Notes: generated from the sequence alone by a model not told the origin. Shown: positions 18,607-28,633, numbered from the stretch's first letter. The stretch: DNA of 64,000 nucleotides from Ruegeria sediminis (GCF_005938215.1 NZ_VCPD01000001.1:1-64000), one strand, 5' to 3'. Numbers and translations: made by a program.

Positions 18607-19523
18607 AGGTCCTTCTGCTCCACCGGTACGGCCCGCAGCGGCACGCTGGCCTCGGACGGCAGGTCGCCGCCGATCACCAGCATCTCGCTGGCCTCGAAGG
18701 TCGCCGCGAACCATGCCGCCAGCGCCACGGCGTCCGAGCGTTTGGCCGATGGCCCGTCCACCGCGTCGAGAACGATCTTCGACGGCGCCCAGACGCAGGT
18801 CTGGTGGTGCTTCATCGCCCAGTCCAGTTCCGTCCGGGTGGACACCACCACGCAGCGATGGTCGCGCGACGCCAGCGCCCAGGCGTTCTGTTCGATCGCC
18901 AGCAGGTCGATCCGGCGCTGCGTCAGGGCGTGCTCCGTCTGCGGCACCGGCAGTTTCGACGGCCCGACGCACAGGATCAGCGGGCGCTTGCGGCTTTCCA
19001 GCTGATCGATCCATGCGGTCAGGTTGTCCGAAGCGATCGCCTCGTTCGACAGGAAGACCAGGCGCGGATGCGGGCGCTCTTCGGCGGCCACCTCGTGATG
19101 AACGGTGTTCTTGGATCGCACGATCTCGACCCCCAGCGCGCCCGGACCGCGATCCAGTTTTTCGATGCGGACAAAGGCCCTTACAGCCTGAGGTTCAAGC
19201 AGGATCCGTTCGGCCACGCGCTCGGCCAGGGTTTCCAGCAGGTTCAGCCTTTCGGCGGAAAGCTCGTGGGCGATGGCCTCGGTCACGCGGTCATAGGACA
19301 GGATCCGGTCCACGTCGTCATCGATCGGTCCGGTCAGCGGCTTGACCTCGACGACGATGTTGAAACAGATGCGCTGGGTGGTGCCCCGCTCGGCCTGAAA
19401 GGCGCCGATCTCGACCTCGACGATATGATCCCTGAGCGAGATCCGGTCGAGCGGCCCGCGCGGCGCGGTGGCCGCGGACCTCTCGGAAGGATGTGCAAAC
19501 GCGAGGCGGATTTCAGAGCTCAT
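18603..19523 (-). CDS. folB: Dihydroneopterin aldolase with C-terminal extension
   Basis: A 306-residue protein. The first 130 residues are a FolB domain: ISLRDHIVEVEIGAFQAERG, then LSYDRVTEAIAHELSAER, LNLLETLAERVAERIL and VRAFVRIEKLDRG. FolB converts dihydroneopterin to the hydroxymethyl pterin substrate of the next step. Typical FolB is about 120 residues; the remaining 170 here form an unassigned domain with no motif I recognise. It starts the folB-folP-glmM operon. The extension appears intact and in frame, so it is not a misjoined neighbour. Confidence 0.85.
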   Translation of the reverse strand: MSSEIRLAFAHPSERSAATAPRGPLDRISLRDHIVEVEIGAFQAERGTTQRICFNIVVEVKPLTGPIDDDVDRILSYDRVTEAIAHELSAERLNLLETLAERVAERILLEPQAVRAFVRIEKLDRGPGALGVEIVRSKNTVHHEVAAEERPHPRLVFLSNEAIASDNLTAWIDQLESRKRPLILCVGPSKLPVPQTEHALTQRRIDLLAIEQNAWALASRDHRCVVVSTRTELDWAMKHHQTCVWAPSKIVLDAVDGPSAKRSDAVALAAWFAATFEASEMLVIGGDLPSEASVPLRAVPVEQKDL

Positions 19524-19625
19524 GTGACTGGCCTTTTCGGGCTCAATTTGCAGGTCCGCCCAAAATAGACGTTGCGCGGACCCATAGCAGCTTCACAAGC
19601 GCCACACCAGCGACCGAATGCGTCG

Positions 19626-21005
19626 TCAGGTGACGCGAAACCAACTCATCATTCCGGATGCGGCATGGCCAAGCATATGACAATGCAGCAGCCAGTCGCC
19701 CGGATTGTCGGCGGCCAGGGCGATTTCCCGCGTCTCTCCGCGCTCGACCAGCACCGTGTCCCGCCACGGGCCAAGCCCGCCGTCGGCCCCGATCAGGCGG
19801 AAGTGGTGACCATGCAGATGCATCGCGTGGGGAAAGGCGGTTTCGTTGACGAATGCGATCCGGTGCAGGCTTCCGCGCCGGGCATCCAGAAACGGATCCT
19901 CCGGACGCTCGGCATAGCCGTTCAGCGCCCAGAACCGCCCAAGCTCGGCCAGTTCCCGGCCGGACAGTTCGGTATCGCCGATCCGCGCGCTTTCCAGCCA
20001 GCGCATGGCGCCGCCCTGCAGGACCATCCGGTGCAGGGGCGCATCGGCGAGGTTTCCGATTTCCGGAACCGGGTTGGGCGGCAGGGGCGTCGGGGCCGCG
20101 TCACGGCGCCCGCCGGCGCTTTCGCCGCTCACCTCGAACCTGACCAGTCCATAGCCGCCGTCCCGCTCGACGCTCACCAGGCTTGCGGTCTGCCCGGCTG
20201 CGGCGGTCACGTCCACGATCAGATCGGCCCGTTGCGCCGGGGCGATCGGAAAGGTCCCGGCAACGGGCATGGGCTCGGGCAGCGGCATCCCGTCCAGCGC
20301 CACGATCCACCCGTCGACCCCGTCAAGCCCCAGATCGAATATCCGCGCGTTGGCCGCGTTCACCAGCCGCAGCCGCAAACGGTCGTGGCGCGCGACCTCG
20401 TAGGAAGGATCGAACCGGCCATTGACGGTCAGGACGTTGCCCAGGCGGCCGGCATGGCTGAGATCGTGCCCGTTGTCGAAATCTCCGGTGACCTGCACGG
20501 TATCGGGATCCAGCCGCCAATCGTCCAGCATCAGCACCAGGTCGCGATCGACGTCGGGCGGCGCGGCCTCGTCCACGATCAGCGGGCCGTAAAGTCCCCG
20601 CGCCACCTGCTCCATCGACCGGTTGTGCGAATGGTACCAATAGGTTCCGGCATCCGGGACGGAGAAATCATAGTCGAACCCATCGCCCGGCTGCACCGCG
20701 TCCTGCGTCAGCCCCGGCACTCCGTCCATGGCGTTGTCGATGCGGATGCCGTGCCAGTGGACCGAGGTCGGCTGGCTCAGGCTGTTGACAAGGCGGCGCT
20801 GCACGCGTCCGCCCTGCGGAACGCGGATTCCGGGGCCCGGCGCGCTGCCGTCATAGCACCATATCCGGGTCGGATCGTAGCCGTCGGGGGCGATCTGCTG
20901 CACCGCCTCGCGCGCCTCAAGCCGCGGCAGCGCGGCGCGCACCGAGGCGGGTAAAAGCGCCATGGCCGTTGCGGCCGTCAGAACCTGTCGCCGGGTCAAT
21001 TTCAT
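19626..21005 (-). CDS. Multicopper oxidase, Tat-exported
   Basis: A 459-residue periplasmic oxidase. The N-terminus MKLTRRQVLTAATAM is a twin-arginine signal with a hydrophobic stretch ending near ASVRAALP. Copper ligands are seen in order: SVHWHGIRI (about 75), YWYHSHNRSMEQVARGLYG (about 120), HAMHLHGHHFRLI (about 405) and LLHCHMLGHAASGMMSWF at the C-terminus, where His-Cys-His and the axial Met form the type 1 and trinuclear sites. It belongs to the CueO/laccase-like group; no Met-rich insert is obvious, so cuprous oxidase activity is uncertain. The frame is open further upstream but the Tat signal fixes the start. Confidence 0.93.
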   Translation of the reverse strand: MKLTRRQVLTAATAMALLPASVRAALPRLEAREAVQQIAPDGYDPTRIWCYDGSAPGPGIRVPQGGRVQRRLVNSLSQPTSVHWHGIRIDNAMDGVPGLTQDAVQPGDGFDYDFSVPDAGTYWYHSHNRSMEQVARGLYGPLIVDEAAPPDVDRDLVLMLDDWRLDPDTVQVTGDFDNGHDLSHAGRLGNVLTVNGRFDPSYEVARHDRLRLRLVNAANARIFDLGLDGVDGWIVALDGMPLPEPMPVAGTFPIAPAQRADLIVDVTAAAGQTASLVSVERDGGYGLVRFEVSGESAGGRRDAAPTPLPPNPVPEIGNLADAPLHRMVLQGGAMRWLESARIGDTELSGRELAELGRFWALNGYAERPEDPFLDARRGSLHRIAFVNETAFPHAMHLHGHHFRLIGADGGLGPWRDTVLVERGETREIALAADNPGDWLLHCHMLGHAASGMMSWFRVT

Positions 21006-21077
21006 TGCGGGCCTCCTGACCCGCAACATAGCACCGCGCCGGGGCCTTGCCAGCAAGGTCCGGCGCGGATCAGCCAA

Positions 21078-21719
21078 TCAGTTGCTGGCCGTCCGGTAGT
21101 TGTGACGGTAGAAAATGTGGACGCCGATCCGCGCGGTTTCCTTGTAGACCCGCGACCAGGACGGATTCACCGCCTTGGTGTGATAGTGGGTCGCGCCATC
21201 GGTCAGGTCCGTCGCCACGCCGTCCAGGGCCGCGCGGGCGACCTTGGCCACCCGCTCGTAGGCCTTCTTTTCGGCGATGATCTCCTTGCGGCCGTCGCAG
21301 GTATAGGTGAACTGGCACTGATACTTGCGCCCGGTTCCCTGGTTGATCACGTCGCAGAGCGTGTCCGGAAAGCGGCTGTTCTCGACCCGGTTCAGGATCA
21401 CCTCGGCCACGGCGAACTGGCCCTTCACGCTTTCGCCGCGCGCTTCGAAGTACAGGGCCTCGGCCAGGCACTTCCAGTCCTCGTCGCCCGTCGCCTTGGG
21501 CAGTTGGTCCAACCAGTCGCGGGTGTAGCTCACCTTGATCGGACCGGGGTCTTCCCGTTTCGGGAAAAGACTCAGGTATTCGCGGAACCTTTGTCCCGGC
21601 AGTTCGTTTCGGCTGACCAGTTCCTGTCCACCGGAGTGGACCGATCCCCTCTCTGAGAAGGAAGCATTCGGCACAACAGATGCCATGAGAATGGCAGCAG
21701 CCACTAAATAGCGTCTCAT
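21078..21719 (-). CDS. SleB-type cell wall hydrolase
   Basis: A 213-residue exported protein. MRRYLVAAAILMASVVPNASFS is seen as the signal peptide over residues 1-22, and a Hydrolase_2 (SleB-like) domain covers the C-terminal half: CLAEALYFEARGESVKGQFA with the catalytic-type Glu, VAEVILNRVENSRFPDTLC, and GATHYHTKAVNPSW. Such proteins cleave peptidoglycan glycan strands. Start at 21719 is supported by GAGG seven bases upstream; an upstream ATG (21752) would add 11 residues and spoil the signal peptide. It follows ppdK on the same strand. Confidence 0.9.
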   Translation of the reverse strand: MRRYLVAAAILMASVVPNASFSERGSVHSGGQELVSRNELPGQRFREYLSLFPKREDPGPIKVSYTRDWLDQLPKATGDEDWKCLAEALYFEARGESVKGQFAVAEVILNRVENSRFPDTLCDVINQGTGRKYQCQFTYTCDGRKEIIAEKKAYERVAKVARAALDGVATDLTDGATHYHTKAVNPSWSRVYKETARIGVHIFYRHNYRTASN

Positions 21720-21905
21720 CAGAAAACCTCGCACAGGCACTTTACGCGCCATACCCTCCCCCGGCGGGCGCGACGAGGCTGATAGCCCACCCGAGTCGAA
21801 AGGTCCAGTTTTCCGAAAAATGCAAGACAAATCCTGCCGATGCCGCCAAAATTTTTGGCCGCAAAGTCAGTTAGGTGACACCATACCTAGTGCCGTAACC
21901 CCTTG

Positions 21906-24467
21906 TCAACCCCCAAGTTTGGACGAAATTGCCAGTTGAGCGGCAGACAGCCGAGCGACCGGTACCCGGAAGGGTGAACAGGACACGTAGTTGAACCCAA
22001 GGGCCCTGCACAGCCCGATTGATTCGGGGTTGCCTCCGTGTTCACCGCAAACCGATAACGTCAGGCCCGGCTTCACTTTTCGGCCCCGTTCCGAGCCGAG
22101 CTTCAGCAATTCGCCCACCCCGTCCGCATCCAGAACATGGAACGGATCCTCGGCAAAAACGCCCTGGCGCACATAGGCCGACATGAACCGGCCGGCGTCA
22201 TCGCGCGACAGGCCGTAGGTCATCTGGGTCAAATCGTTGGTGCCAAAGCTCAGGAACGCGGTGTGCGGCGCGATTTCCTCGGCCCGCAGACAGGCCCTGG
22301 GCGTTTCGACCATCACGCCCAGCCTGTAGTCGAAGGTCTTGCCGCGCTCGGACGCCACCGCGGCGGCCACCGCGTCGATCCGCGATTTCACCAGCTCGAC
22401 CTCGCGCTTGGCGGAAACCAGCGGGATCATGACCTCGGGCACGACCGGCGCGCCCTCCTTGCTGGCCTCGAGCGTCGCCTCGAAGATCGCGCGGGCCTGC
22501 ATGTCGTAGATTTCCGGCACGGTCACGCCAAGGCGCACGCCGCGCAGACCAAGCATGGGGTTGTACTCGCTCATCGCCGCGACCCGGCGCTCCACGTCGG
22601 AAACCGGCAGGCCCAGCGCCTCGGCCAGTTCGCGCTGCCCGGTTCGGGTGGTGGGCAGGAACTCGTGCAGCGGCGGGTCGAACAGCCGGATGCAGACGGG
22701 CTGCCCCTCCATGATCCGGAACAGCTGCACGAAATCCTCGCGCTGCATCGGCAGCAGGCGCGCCAGCACGGCGGCCCGGCCCGATGATGTCTCGGCAAAG
22801 ATCATCTCGCGCATCACGGTCAGGCGGCCGGGATCAAAGAACATGTGCTCGGTCCGGCACAGCCCGATGCCCTGGGCGTCGAAATTGCGCGCGGCCTGCG
22901 CGTCGGCGGGCGTGTCCGCATTGGCCCGGATGCCGATATCCCTTTCGGCGTCGGCCCAGCGCATCAGCGTCTGGAAACAGTCGTCCAGCGCGGCTTCGAG
23001 CATTTCGGGCTCTCCGGCCAGGACCTGCCCGGAACTGCCGTCGATGGTGATGATGTCGCCGGTCTTGAACACCCGCCCGTCCGGGGCGGTCAGCTTCCTG
23101 TCCCTGGTCTGGAACCGCATCTCGGACGCGCCGACGATGCAGGGCAGGCCCAGGCCGCGGCCGATCACGGCGGCGTGGCTGGTCATCCCGCCCTTTTCGG
23201 TCAGAACCGCGACCGCCGCGTGCATGCCGCGCACATCCTCGGGCGCGGTTTCGCTGCGCACCAGAATGCAGGCTTCGCCGCGGGCGGCGCTGGCCTGCGC
23301 CTCGGCCGAGGTAAAGACGATCCGGCCCGTGGCCGCGCCCGGGCTGGCGGCGATGCCGGTGGTCAACACGTCCCGTTCGGCCGCCGGGTGCACCTGCCGG
23401 TGCAACAGCTCGTTCAGGGAATGCGGATCGACGCGCATCACCGCCTCCTGCGGCGTGATGATCCCGTCTTCGGCCAGCCGGACGGCGATCCGCACGTTGG
23501 CGCGCGAACTGCGCGACACCCGCACGCCGTCGAGAATATGCACGTGACCGCTTTCGATCACGAATTCCACCTGCATCTCCTCGCGCAGCTTGCTCCGCAT
23601 GAGGGCCGCGTGTTCCTTGAGCGCGGCAAAGGCTTCAGGCGCGACATCTTCCAGCGAGGTTCCGCGCGGGTCCTTTTCCAGATACAGCGCCGCCACCCCC
23701 TCGCCCAGCGCGTCGCGCCCCTGGCTCTGGCTCAGGTACCGGCCGGTGATCTGCGGCAGCCCGGTCACCGGATCGACCAGCTGCAACACACCCGAGCCGC
23801 ATTCGCCCTGCCCGACGCCGGGGATCATCTCCTGCACCACGAGGCCCAGCCCGGCATCGGCGGGCGCGCCCTTGGCCTGGCGCAGCAGCCGCGCCGAGGT
23901 GCCTTCCCAGGCCCGCGCCATCGAGCGCAGCACCGCGCTCAGCTGCTCGCCGCGGTCTTGGGGAAAACTCTCGTCGGTCTCATCCTCGTAGGCGCGCAGC
24001 GACAGGCGCAGACCCTCGCGGCCGTTGGCCTCGATGTCGTCGAACACGTCCGGATCCAGCCGCGCCACGTGGATCGCGTATGTATGCACGAACCGCAGGT
24101 AAAGCGCCGCCGCCGCCTCGACCCCCATCGTGTCCGACAGATCCACATAGCGGGCGTCGTTCATGCCGATGTTCAGCACCGCGCCGGGCCCGCCCCAATC
24201 GGGATCTTCCGAGCTTGGGCGCACGCACAGCAGGCTGTTCGGGTCGAACTGGCCCAGAACGGCCTCAATATCCGGCATCCGCCCTTCGGCGATCTGGTGC
24301 ACGGAACTGAAGGACAGGGCCACGGTGCGCGGCACCGGCAACTCCAGCCGGACCAGCCGCTGCAGACATTTCGCCCGGCCGCCATGCGTGGCGGTGGACA
24401 CGGGCGCGGTCGCGGTGATGAGGGTCGTATCCGGGTTATTCTGCACTGCGGCACCTATCGGTTTCAA
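21906..24467 (-). CDS. ppdK: PEP synthase/pyruvate phosphate dikinase-type enzyme
   Basis: An 853-residue protein that interconverts pyruvate and phosphoenolpyruvate. The N-terminal ATP-grasp half shows LLCVRPSSEDPDWGGPGAVLNIG and the lysine-poor GLVVQEMIPG, the central swivelling domain has the phosphohistidine loop EKGGMTSHAAVIGRGLGLPC (about residue 440), and the C-terminal barrel has GLCRTEHMFF, LSFGTNDLTQMTYG and the catalytic CGEHGGNPESIGLC. The TSHAAV and CGEHGG forms point to pyruvate phosphate dikinase rather than PEP synthase. It is about 30 residues shorter than common bacterial PPDKs at the N-terminal side. It lies downstream of glyS. Confidence 0.93.
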   Translation of the reverse strand: MKPIGAAVQNNPDTTLITATAPVSTATHGGRAKCLQRLVRLELPVPRTVALSFSSVHQIAEGRMPDIEAVLGQFDPNSLLCVRPSSEDPDWGGPGAVLNIGMNDARYVDLSDTMGVEAAAALYLRFVHTYAIHVARLDPDVFDDIEANGREGLRLSLRAYEDETDESFPQDRGEQLSAVLRSMARAWEGTSARLLRQAKGAPADAGLGLVVQEMIPGVGQGECGSGVLQLVDPVTGLPQITGRYLSQSQGRDALGEGVAALYLEKDPRGTSLEDVAPEAFAALKEHAALMRSKLREEMQVEFVIESGHVHILDGVRVSRSSRANVRIAVRLAEDGIITPQEAVMRVDPHSLNELLHRQVHPAAERDVLTTGIAASPGAATGRIVFTSAEAQASAARGEACILVRSETAPEDVRGMHAAVAVLTEKGGMTSHAAVIGRGLGLPCIVGASEMRFQTRDRKLTAPDGRVFKTGDIITIDGSSGQVLAGEPEMLEAALDDCFQTLMRWADAERDIGIRANADTPADAQAARNFDAQGIGLCRTEHMFFDPGRLTVMREMIFAETSSGRAAVLARLLPMQREDFVQLFRIMEGQPVCIRLFDPPLHEFLPTTRTGQRELAEALGLPVSDVERRVAAMSEYNPMLGLRGVRLGVTVPEIYDMQARAIFEATLEASKEGAPVVPEVMIPLVSAKREVELVKSRIDAVAAAVASERGKTFDYRLGVMVETPRACLRAEEIAPHTAFLSFGTNDLTQMTYGLSRDDAGRFMSAYVRQGVFAEDPFHVLDADGVGELLKLGSERGRKVKPGLTLSVCGEHGGNPESIGLCRALGFNYVSCSPFRVPVARLSAAQLAISSKLGG

Positions 24468-24570
24468 CGCAGCATAAGGGCCTGCGCGGGTGGTGCAAGG
24501 CCGATATGGGGGGCGCCGTCACGCGCCCGGTTTCCTATGGCAATCCTGCAGGGCCGCGAGCGCCCTGCGG

Positions 24571-26778
24571 TCAGCCTTCGATGCGGGTCAGATCGGCCAC
24601 CTGGGAACAGACCTGACGGATCTGGCTCAGCAGGTTCAGCCGGTTCCGGCGAATGACTTCGTTGCCGGTATTGACCTGAACCTCTTCGAAAAACGCGTCG
24701 ATCGGCGCCCGCAGCGCGGCCATCGCGGACATGGCCGCCGGAAAATCCTCGGCCTTCAGCGCCGGCGCGATCTTGGCCTGCGCGCCCTCCAGGGCAGAGA
24801 ACAGCGCCTTCTCGCTTTCGGTCTCGGCGAATTTCGCATCCGCGCCGAACGAGTATTCCACCCCGTCCTTCTCCTCGGCCTGGGTGAGGATGTTGTTGGC
24901 CCGCTTGAAACCCTGCACCAGGTTCTCGCCGTCCTCGGTCGCAAGCACCGTGTTCAAGGCCCGCGCCCGCTTGGCCAGCAGGTTCAGGTCGTCATTCCCC
25001 TCCATCGCGATGCAGGCATCGATAATGTCGTGGCGGATGCCTTCGTCGCGCAGGAACACCTTGAGGCGATCATGCACGAAGGCGAGCAGATCCGCCGAAA
25101 GATCGGGAACTTCCTGCCCCACCTTTTCCAGCAGCGCGTTTTCGCCCAGCTTTTCCTTCACCGCCACGAAAGCCGCGCCGAAGACGCCGTGATCGGCGAT
25201 CTCGTCGATCAGGTCGGTCAGGGCCGCGTCGCCGTTATGCGCGTGGGACTTGTGCCGCAGCAGCTGGGCATCGATGTAGCGGTCCAGCGGCAGGCGCAGG
25301 TCGTTGGCGATCACCAGCCGGATCACGCCCAGCGCGGCGCGGCGCAGCGCGAAGGGGTCCTTCGACCCGGTCGGTTTCTCGTCGATCGCCCAGAACCCGG
25401 TCAGCGTGTCCAGCTTGTCCGCCAGCGCCACCGCCACTGACAGCGGCGCGGTGGGCACGTCGTCGGACGGGCCCAGCGGCGAATAATGCTCTTGCGCCAC
25501 GGCGGCCAGGCCGGCGTCCTCGCCGGCCGCTTCGACATAGTAGCGTCCCATCAGCCCCTGAAGTTCCGGGAATTCATAGACCATTTCCGAACTCAGATCG
25601 GCCTTGGCGAGCGTCGCCGCCTTTTCCGCCTGACCGGCTTCGGCGCCGACGGCAGGGGCCAGTTCGCGCGCCAGCGCGGCGATGCGGCGGATGCGGTCGC
25701 CCTGCGACCCCAGCTTGTTGTGGAAAGTGACGTTTTCCAGCGCCTTGGTCCACGCGCCGATATCGGCTTTCGCCACGCGCAGGTCGTTCTCCCAGAAGAA
25801 CTTGGCATCCGCCAAGCGCGCCGACAGCACCTTTTGATTGCCGGCCAGGATGGTCGCGCCTTGATCCGCGGTTTCGCGGTTGGCGACGGTGACGAACCGT
25901 TCGATCCGGCCTGTCTTAGGGTTGCGGACCGAGAAGAATTTCTGATGTTCCTTCATCGAGGTCTGCAGCACCTCGGGCGGCAGGTCCAGGAACTCGGCCC
26001 CGATCTCGCCCATCAGCACCACCGGCCATTCCACCAGCCCGGCGACCTCGGCCAACAGGCCCTTGTCCTCGACGACCTCGAGACCGGCCGCAAAGGCCAT
26101 GTTGCGGGCGTCGTTCCAGATATGCTCGGCGCGCTCCTCGGCGGACAGGATCACATGCGCGCGCTTGAGCTTGGCCGAGTAATCCTCGAAGGACGAAACC
26201 GTGAACCGCCCCGGATTCATGAAGCGGTGGCCCTCGGTGCCGTCGCCCGCGGCGATGCCATCGACCTCAATCGGCACAACCTCCGCGCCCGCCTCGCTGG
26301 TCAGGATGCAGAGGATCGAATGCAGCGGACGCACCCAGCGCAGGCTGGACCCGCCCCAGCGCATCGATTTGGGCCAGGGAAAGTTGCGGATGGTGGCTTC
26401 GAGCACTTCCGCCACGATCTCGGCCGCCGGACGGCCCGCCTTTTCGATCGTGGCGAAATAGACCGCCCCCTTGGGCGTTTCGCGTTCCTCAAGCTGGTCG
26501 CGCGTGATCTTGGCCCCGCGCAGAAACCCCTCGATGGCCTGATCCGGCGCGCCCACCTTGGGCCCCTTCCGCTCTTCGCGGATGGTGGGGCTTGCCGCCA
26601 GCAGCCCCTCGACCGCCAGCGCCAGGCGGCGCGGCGTCGTGAAAGCCGCGGCCCCGGCATAGGTCAGACCGGCTTCGACCAGGCCGTCGGTGATCCGCTT
26701 TTTCAGATCCTCGCCCGCGCGGGTCTGCATGCGCGCGGGGATTTCCTCGGAAAACAGTTCGATCAGCAGGTCGGGCAT
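24571..26778 (-). CDS. glyS: Glycyl-tRNA synthetase beta subunit
   Basis: A 735-residue subunit of the heterotetrameric bacterial glycyl-tRNA synthetase. It begins MPDLLIELFSEEIPARMQTR, continues with FTTPRRLALAVEGL, GMVE-type segment LVEWPVVLMGEIGAEFLDLP, and the HD-like metal-site relatives further on, and ends with an anticodon-binding DALR-like domain (NRLNLLSQIRQVCSQVADLT). It recognises tRNA-Gly with the alpha subunit GlyQ encoded at 29275-30204. A glutamate-type symporter gene lies nine bases upstream on the same strand, so the two may share a transcript. Confidence 0.96.
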   Translation of the reverse strand: MPDLLIELFSEEIPARMQTRAGEDLKKRITDGLVEAGLTYAGAAAFTTPRRLALAVEGLLAASPTIREERKGPKVGAPDQAIEGFLRGAKITRDQLEERETPKGAVYFATIEKAGRPAAEIVAEVLEATIRNFPWPKSMRWGGSSLRWVRPLHSILCILTSEAGAEVVPIEVDGIAAGDGTEGHRFMNPGRFTVSSFEDYSAKLKRAHVILSAEERAEHIWNDARNMAFAAGLEVVEDKGLLAEVAGLVEWPVVLMGEIGAEFLDLPPEVLQTSMKEHQKFFSVRNPKTGRIERFVTVANRETADQGATILAGNQKVLSARLADAKFFWENDLRVAKADIGAWTKALENVTFHNKLGSQGDRIRRIAALARELAPAVGAEAGQAEKAATLAKADLSSEMVYEFPELQGLMGRYYVEAAGEDAGLAAVAQEHYSPLGPSDDVPTAPLSVAVALADKLDTLTGFWAIDEKPTGSKDPFALRRAALGVIRLVIANDLRLPLDRYIDAQLLRHKSHAHNGDAALTDLIDEIADHGVFGAAFVAVKEKLGENALLEKVGQEVPDLSADLLAFVHDRLKVFLRDEGIRHDIIDACIAMEGNDDLNLLAKRARALNTVLATEDGENLVQGFKRANNILTQAEEKDGVEYSFGADAKFAETESEKALFSALEGAQAKIAPALKAEDFPAAMSAMAALRAPIDAFFEEVQVNTGNEVIRRNRLNLLSQIRQVCSQVADLTRIEG

Positions 26779-26787
26779 GGTCGGTCC

Positions 26788-27999
26788 TTAGAAATTGACG
26801 ATCGTCTGGATGACGACGGCATTGGCGATGTCCACGAAGAAGGCGGATACAAGGGGGAGCACGATAAAGGCAATAGGCGACGGTCCATATTGCTTGGTGA
26901 CTGCGGTCATATTGGCAATCGCGGTCGGCGTCGCGCCCAGAGAGAAGCCGGCAAACCCCGAGGCGAGCACCGCGGCCATGTAATTGCGGCCCATCACCGC
27001 GAACAGGCCGAATATCACGAAGGCGACCGTGATCACCGTCTGCGTCGCGACGATCGTCCCGATGGCAAGCCCGTCGCCCGCGATCGTCCAAAGCTGCAGG
27101 CTCATCAGCGACATGGCGAGAAACACGCCAAGCGAAAACTCCGAGATCAGCCCAAGCGCCGGGGTCCGCGAGATCGGAGGGGCTTTGGGAAACAAGGCCG
27201 CGCGCAGGTTCGCCACGAGAATTGCCATGATCAGGCAGGGAACGAAGAGGGGCAGATTGACGCCGGATGCGATGATGGCCTCGTGTGCCGCGAAACCCAG
27301 AATGATGGCCACGTTGAGGTACATCAGTACTCGCATGATCGTTTGGTGGTCGATCTTTCCATCCGCCCGGTGATCGTCCTCGGCAATGCCGACCGTCAAT
27401 TCGACGTCCGGATCCGGCGAAGTCAGGTCGTGTTTCTCGACCAGGAATTTCGCGACGGGACCACCCACCAGCGCCGCCACGACGAGGCCGAGCGTGGCCA
27501 CGGCAACTCCCAGTTCGGTCGCGCCGCCCAGCCCAGCCGCCTCGGCGACCTGCGGAGCCCAGGCTATGGCGGTACCGTGCCCGCCGATCAGCGAAGCCGA
27601 GCCGAACAGCACGCCGGACTTGGCCGGGAAGCCAAAGGCGATCGCCCCCGCGATCCCGACGAGGTTCTGTACGACGATCGCAGCGACGGTCAGCAGCAAC
27701 AGCAGCAGCAGCGGCCTGCCCCCTGCCACCAGATCGGCGAACCTTGCATTCAGGCCGATGCCGGCGAAGAACAGGACCAGCAAAAAGTCGCGGTGCTGCA
27801 AGTCGAACTCGAACTCGAGCCCGGACACCAGGTAGACGGCAAAAAGCGCCAAGGACGCAAGCAACCCGCCCGTCACGGGCTCCGGTATGTTGTAGCGACG
27901 CAGAGCTTCGACGCGCGCGTTGATTTCCGTGCCGGCAAGGAACACCGCGAACCCCAGTGTGACCGCAATGAATGCAGGTATCTCGATGGGTTCCGCCAC
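26788..27999 (-). CDS. gltS: Sodium/glutamate symporter GltS-like
   Basis: A 403-residue inner-membrane protein with about eleven hydrophobic segments in two inverted halves. Each half holds a re-entrant-loop motif: IGGHGTAIAWAP near residue 140 and FSLGATPTAIANMTAVTK near 350, as in GltS. It starts IPAFIAVTLGFAVFLAG and has the FFAGIGLNARFADLVAGG segment of the family. Family members take up glutamate with sodium. Its position between glyS and DUF6446 splits the usual Gly-tRNA synthetase gene set in this group. Substrate not proven. Confidence 0.88.
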   Translation of the reverse strand: MAEPIEIPAFIAVTLGFAVFLAGTEINARVEALRRYNIPEPVTGGLLASLALFAVYLVSGLEFEFDLQHRDFLLVLFFAGIGLNARFADLVAGGRPLLLLLLLTVAAIVVQNLVGIAGAIAFGFPAKSGVLFGSASLIGGHGTAIAWAPQVAEAAGLGGATELGVAVATLGLVVAALVGGPVAKFLVEKHDLTSPDPDVELTVGIAEDDHRADGKIDHQTIMRVLMYLNVAIILGFAAHEAIIASGVNLPLFVPCLIMAILVANLRAALFPKAPPISRTPALGLISEFSLGVFLAMSLMSLQLWTIAGDGLAIGTIVATQTVITVAFVIFGLFAVMGRNYMAAVLASGFAGFSLGATPTAIANMTAVTKQYGPSPIAFIVLPLVSAFFVDIANAVVIQTIVNF

Positions 28000-28017
28000 G
28001 GCAGGTCCTCTTTCCCC

Positions 28018-28545
28018 TCAGTTCTCCGGCCGCGGCGGGCATTCCTCGCCCACGACCGTTCCGTCATAGGCCTTCTGGCCGCAATTGTTGAGCGCGTTCC
28101 ACGCGTAGCCCCGCCCGGCGTCGGTCACCGCCACGATCCGGTCCACCCCGAAATGGATGTTCTTGCCGCCGATGAAGGCGCGGGCCGTGCCGTCCTGCAG
28201 CGCCCTGGCCAGATCCGGCGCGTCGAAGCAGTCGAACCACCCCGGAGCGTTCAGGGGCTCGGGGTCCTCGGCGGGCGAGAAGCGGGCGGAAAGTTCTTCC
28301 AGGCTCAGGCCGGTTTCGAAACAGGCCCTGTAGCGGATCGGAGAGCTGTCGGCGTCGATCGCGCTGAAATTGGCGTAGTCGATCGGTTCGGCCGCGCCGC
28401 CGCCCTGCGGAACAAGCTGGACGTCCCGGCCCGGCTCAGCGGCAACCTCGTAGTAAAAGCCGTAGACCTGCAGATAATACATGGCCGCCGCCGCGATGGC
28501 GGCGCTCAGCACCAGGGCCAGGACCAGTATCTTTCCCGTCATCAA
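28018..28545 (-). CDS. DUF6446-like protein, membrane-anchored
   Basis: A 175-residue protein with an N-terminal hydrophobic anchor (about residues 5-27) and a periplasmic domain with YRACFETGLSLEEL, APGWFDCFDAPDLARALQ and a C-terminal YAWNALNNCGQKAYDG. Three or four Cys could form disulfides. In Rhodobacterales a protein of this kind is usually encoded between glyQ and glyS, and I call it DUF6446-like from memory of that context. No function is known. Confidence 0.7.
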   Translation of the reverse strand: MMTGKILVLALVLSAAIAAAAMYYLQVYGFYYEVAAEPGRDVQLVPQGGGAAEPIDYANFSAIDADSSPIRYRACFETGLSLEELSARFSPAEDPEPLNAPGWFDCFDAPDLARALQDGTARAFIGGKNIHFGVDRIVAVTDAGRGYAWNALNNCGQKAYDGTVVGEECPPRPEN

Positions 28546-28633
28546 CGGTCTCCTCGGATCAAGCCGCCCCTTTCAAGCGGGCGGAAAATCGGTCAGGGTG
28601 CGTTCCTGAAAGGCTTTCTTTGGAACGGGTTGC

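Noticed and set aside
18607..19014. N-terminal extension of folP into folB
   Set aside because: The extra 135 codons overlap the FolB frame fully; the GTGA overlap at 18603-18606 explains the true start.
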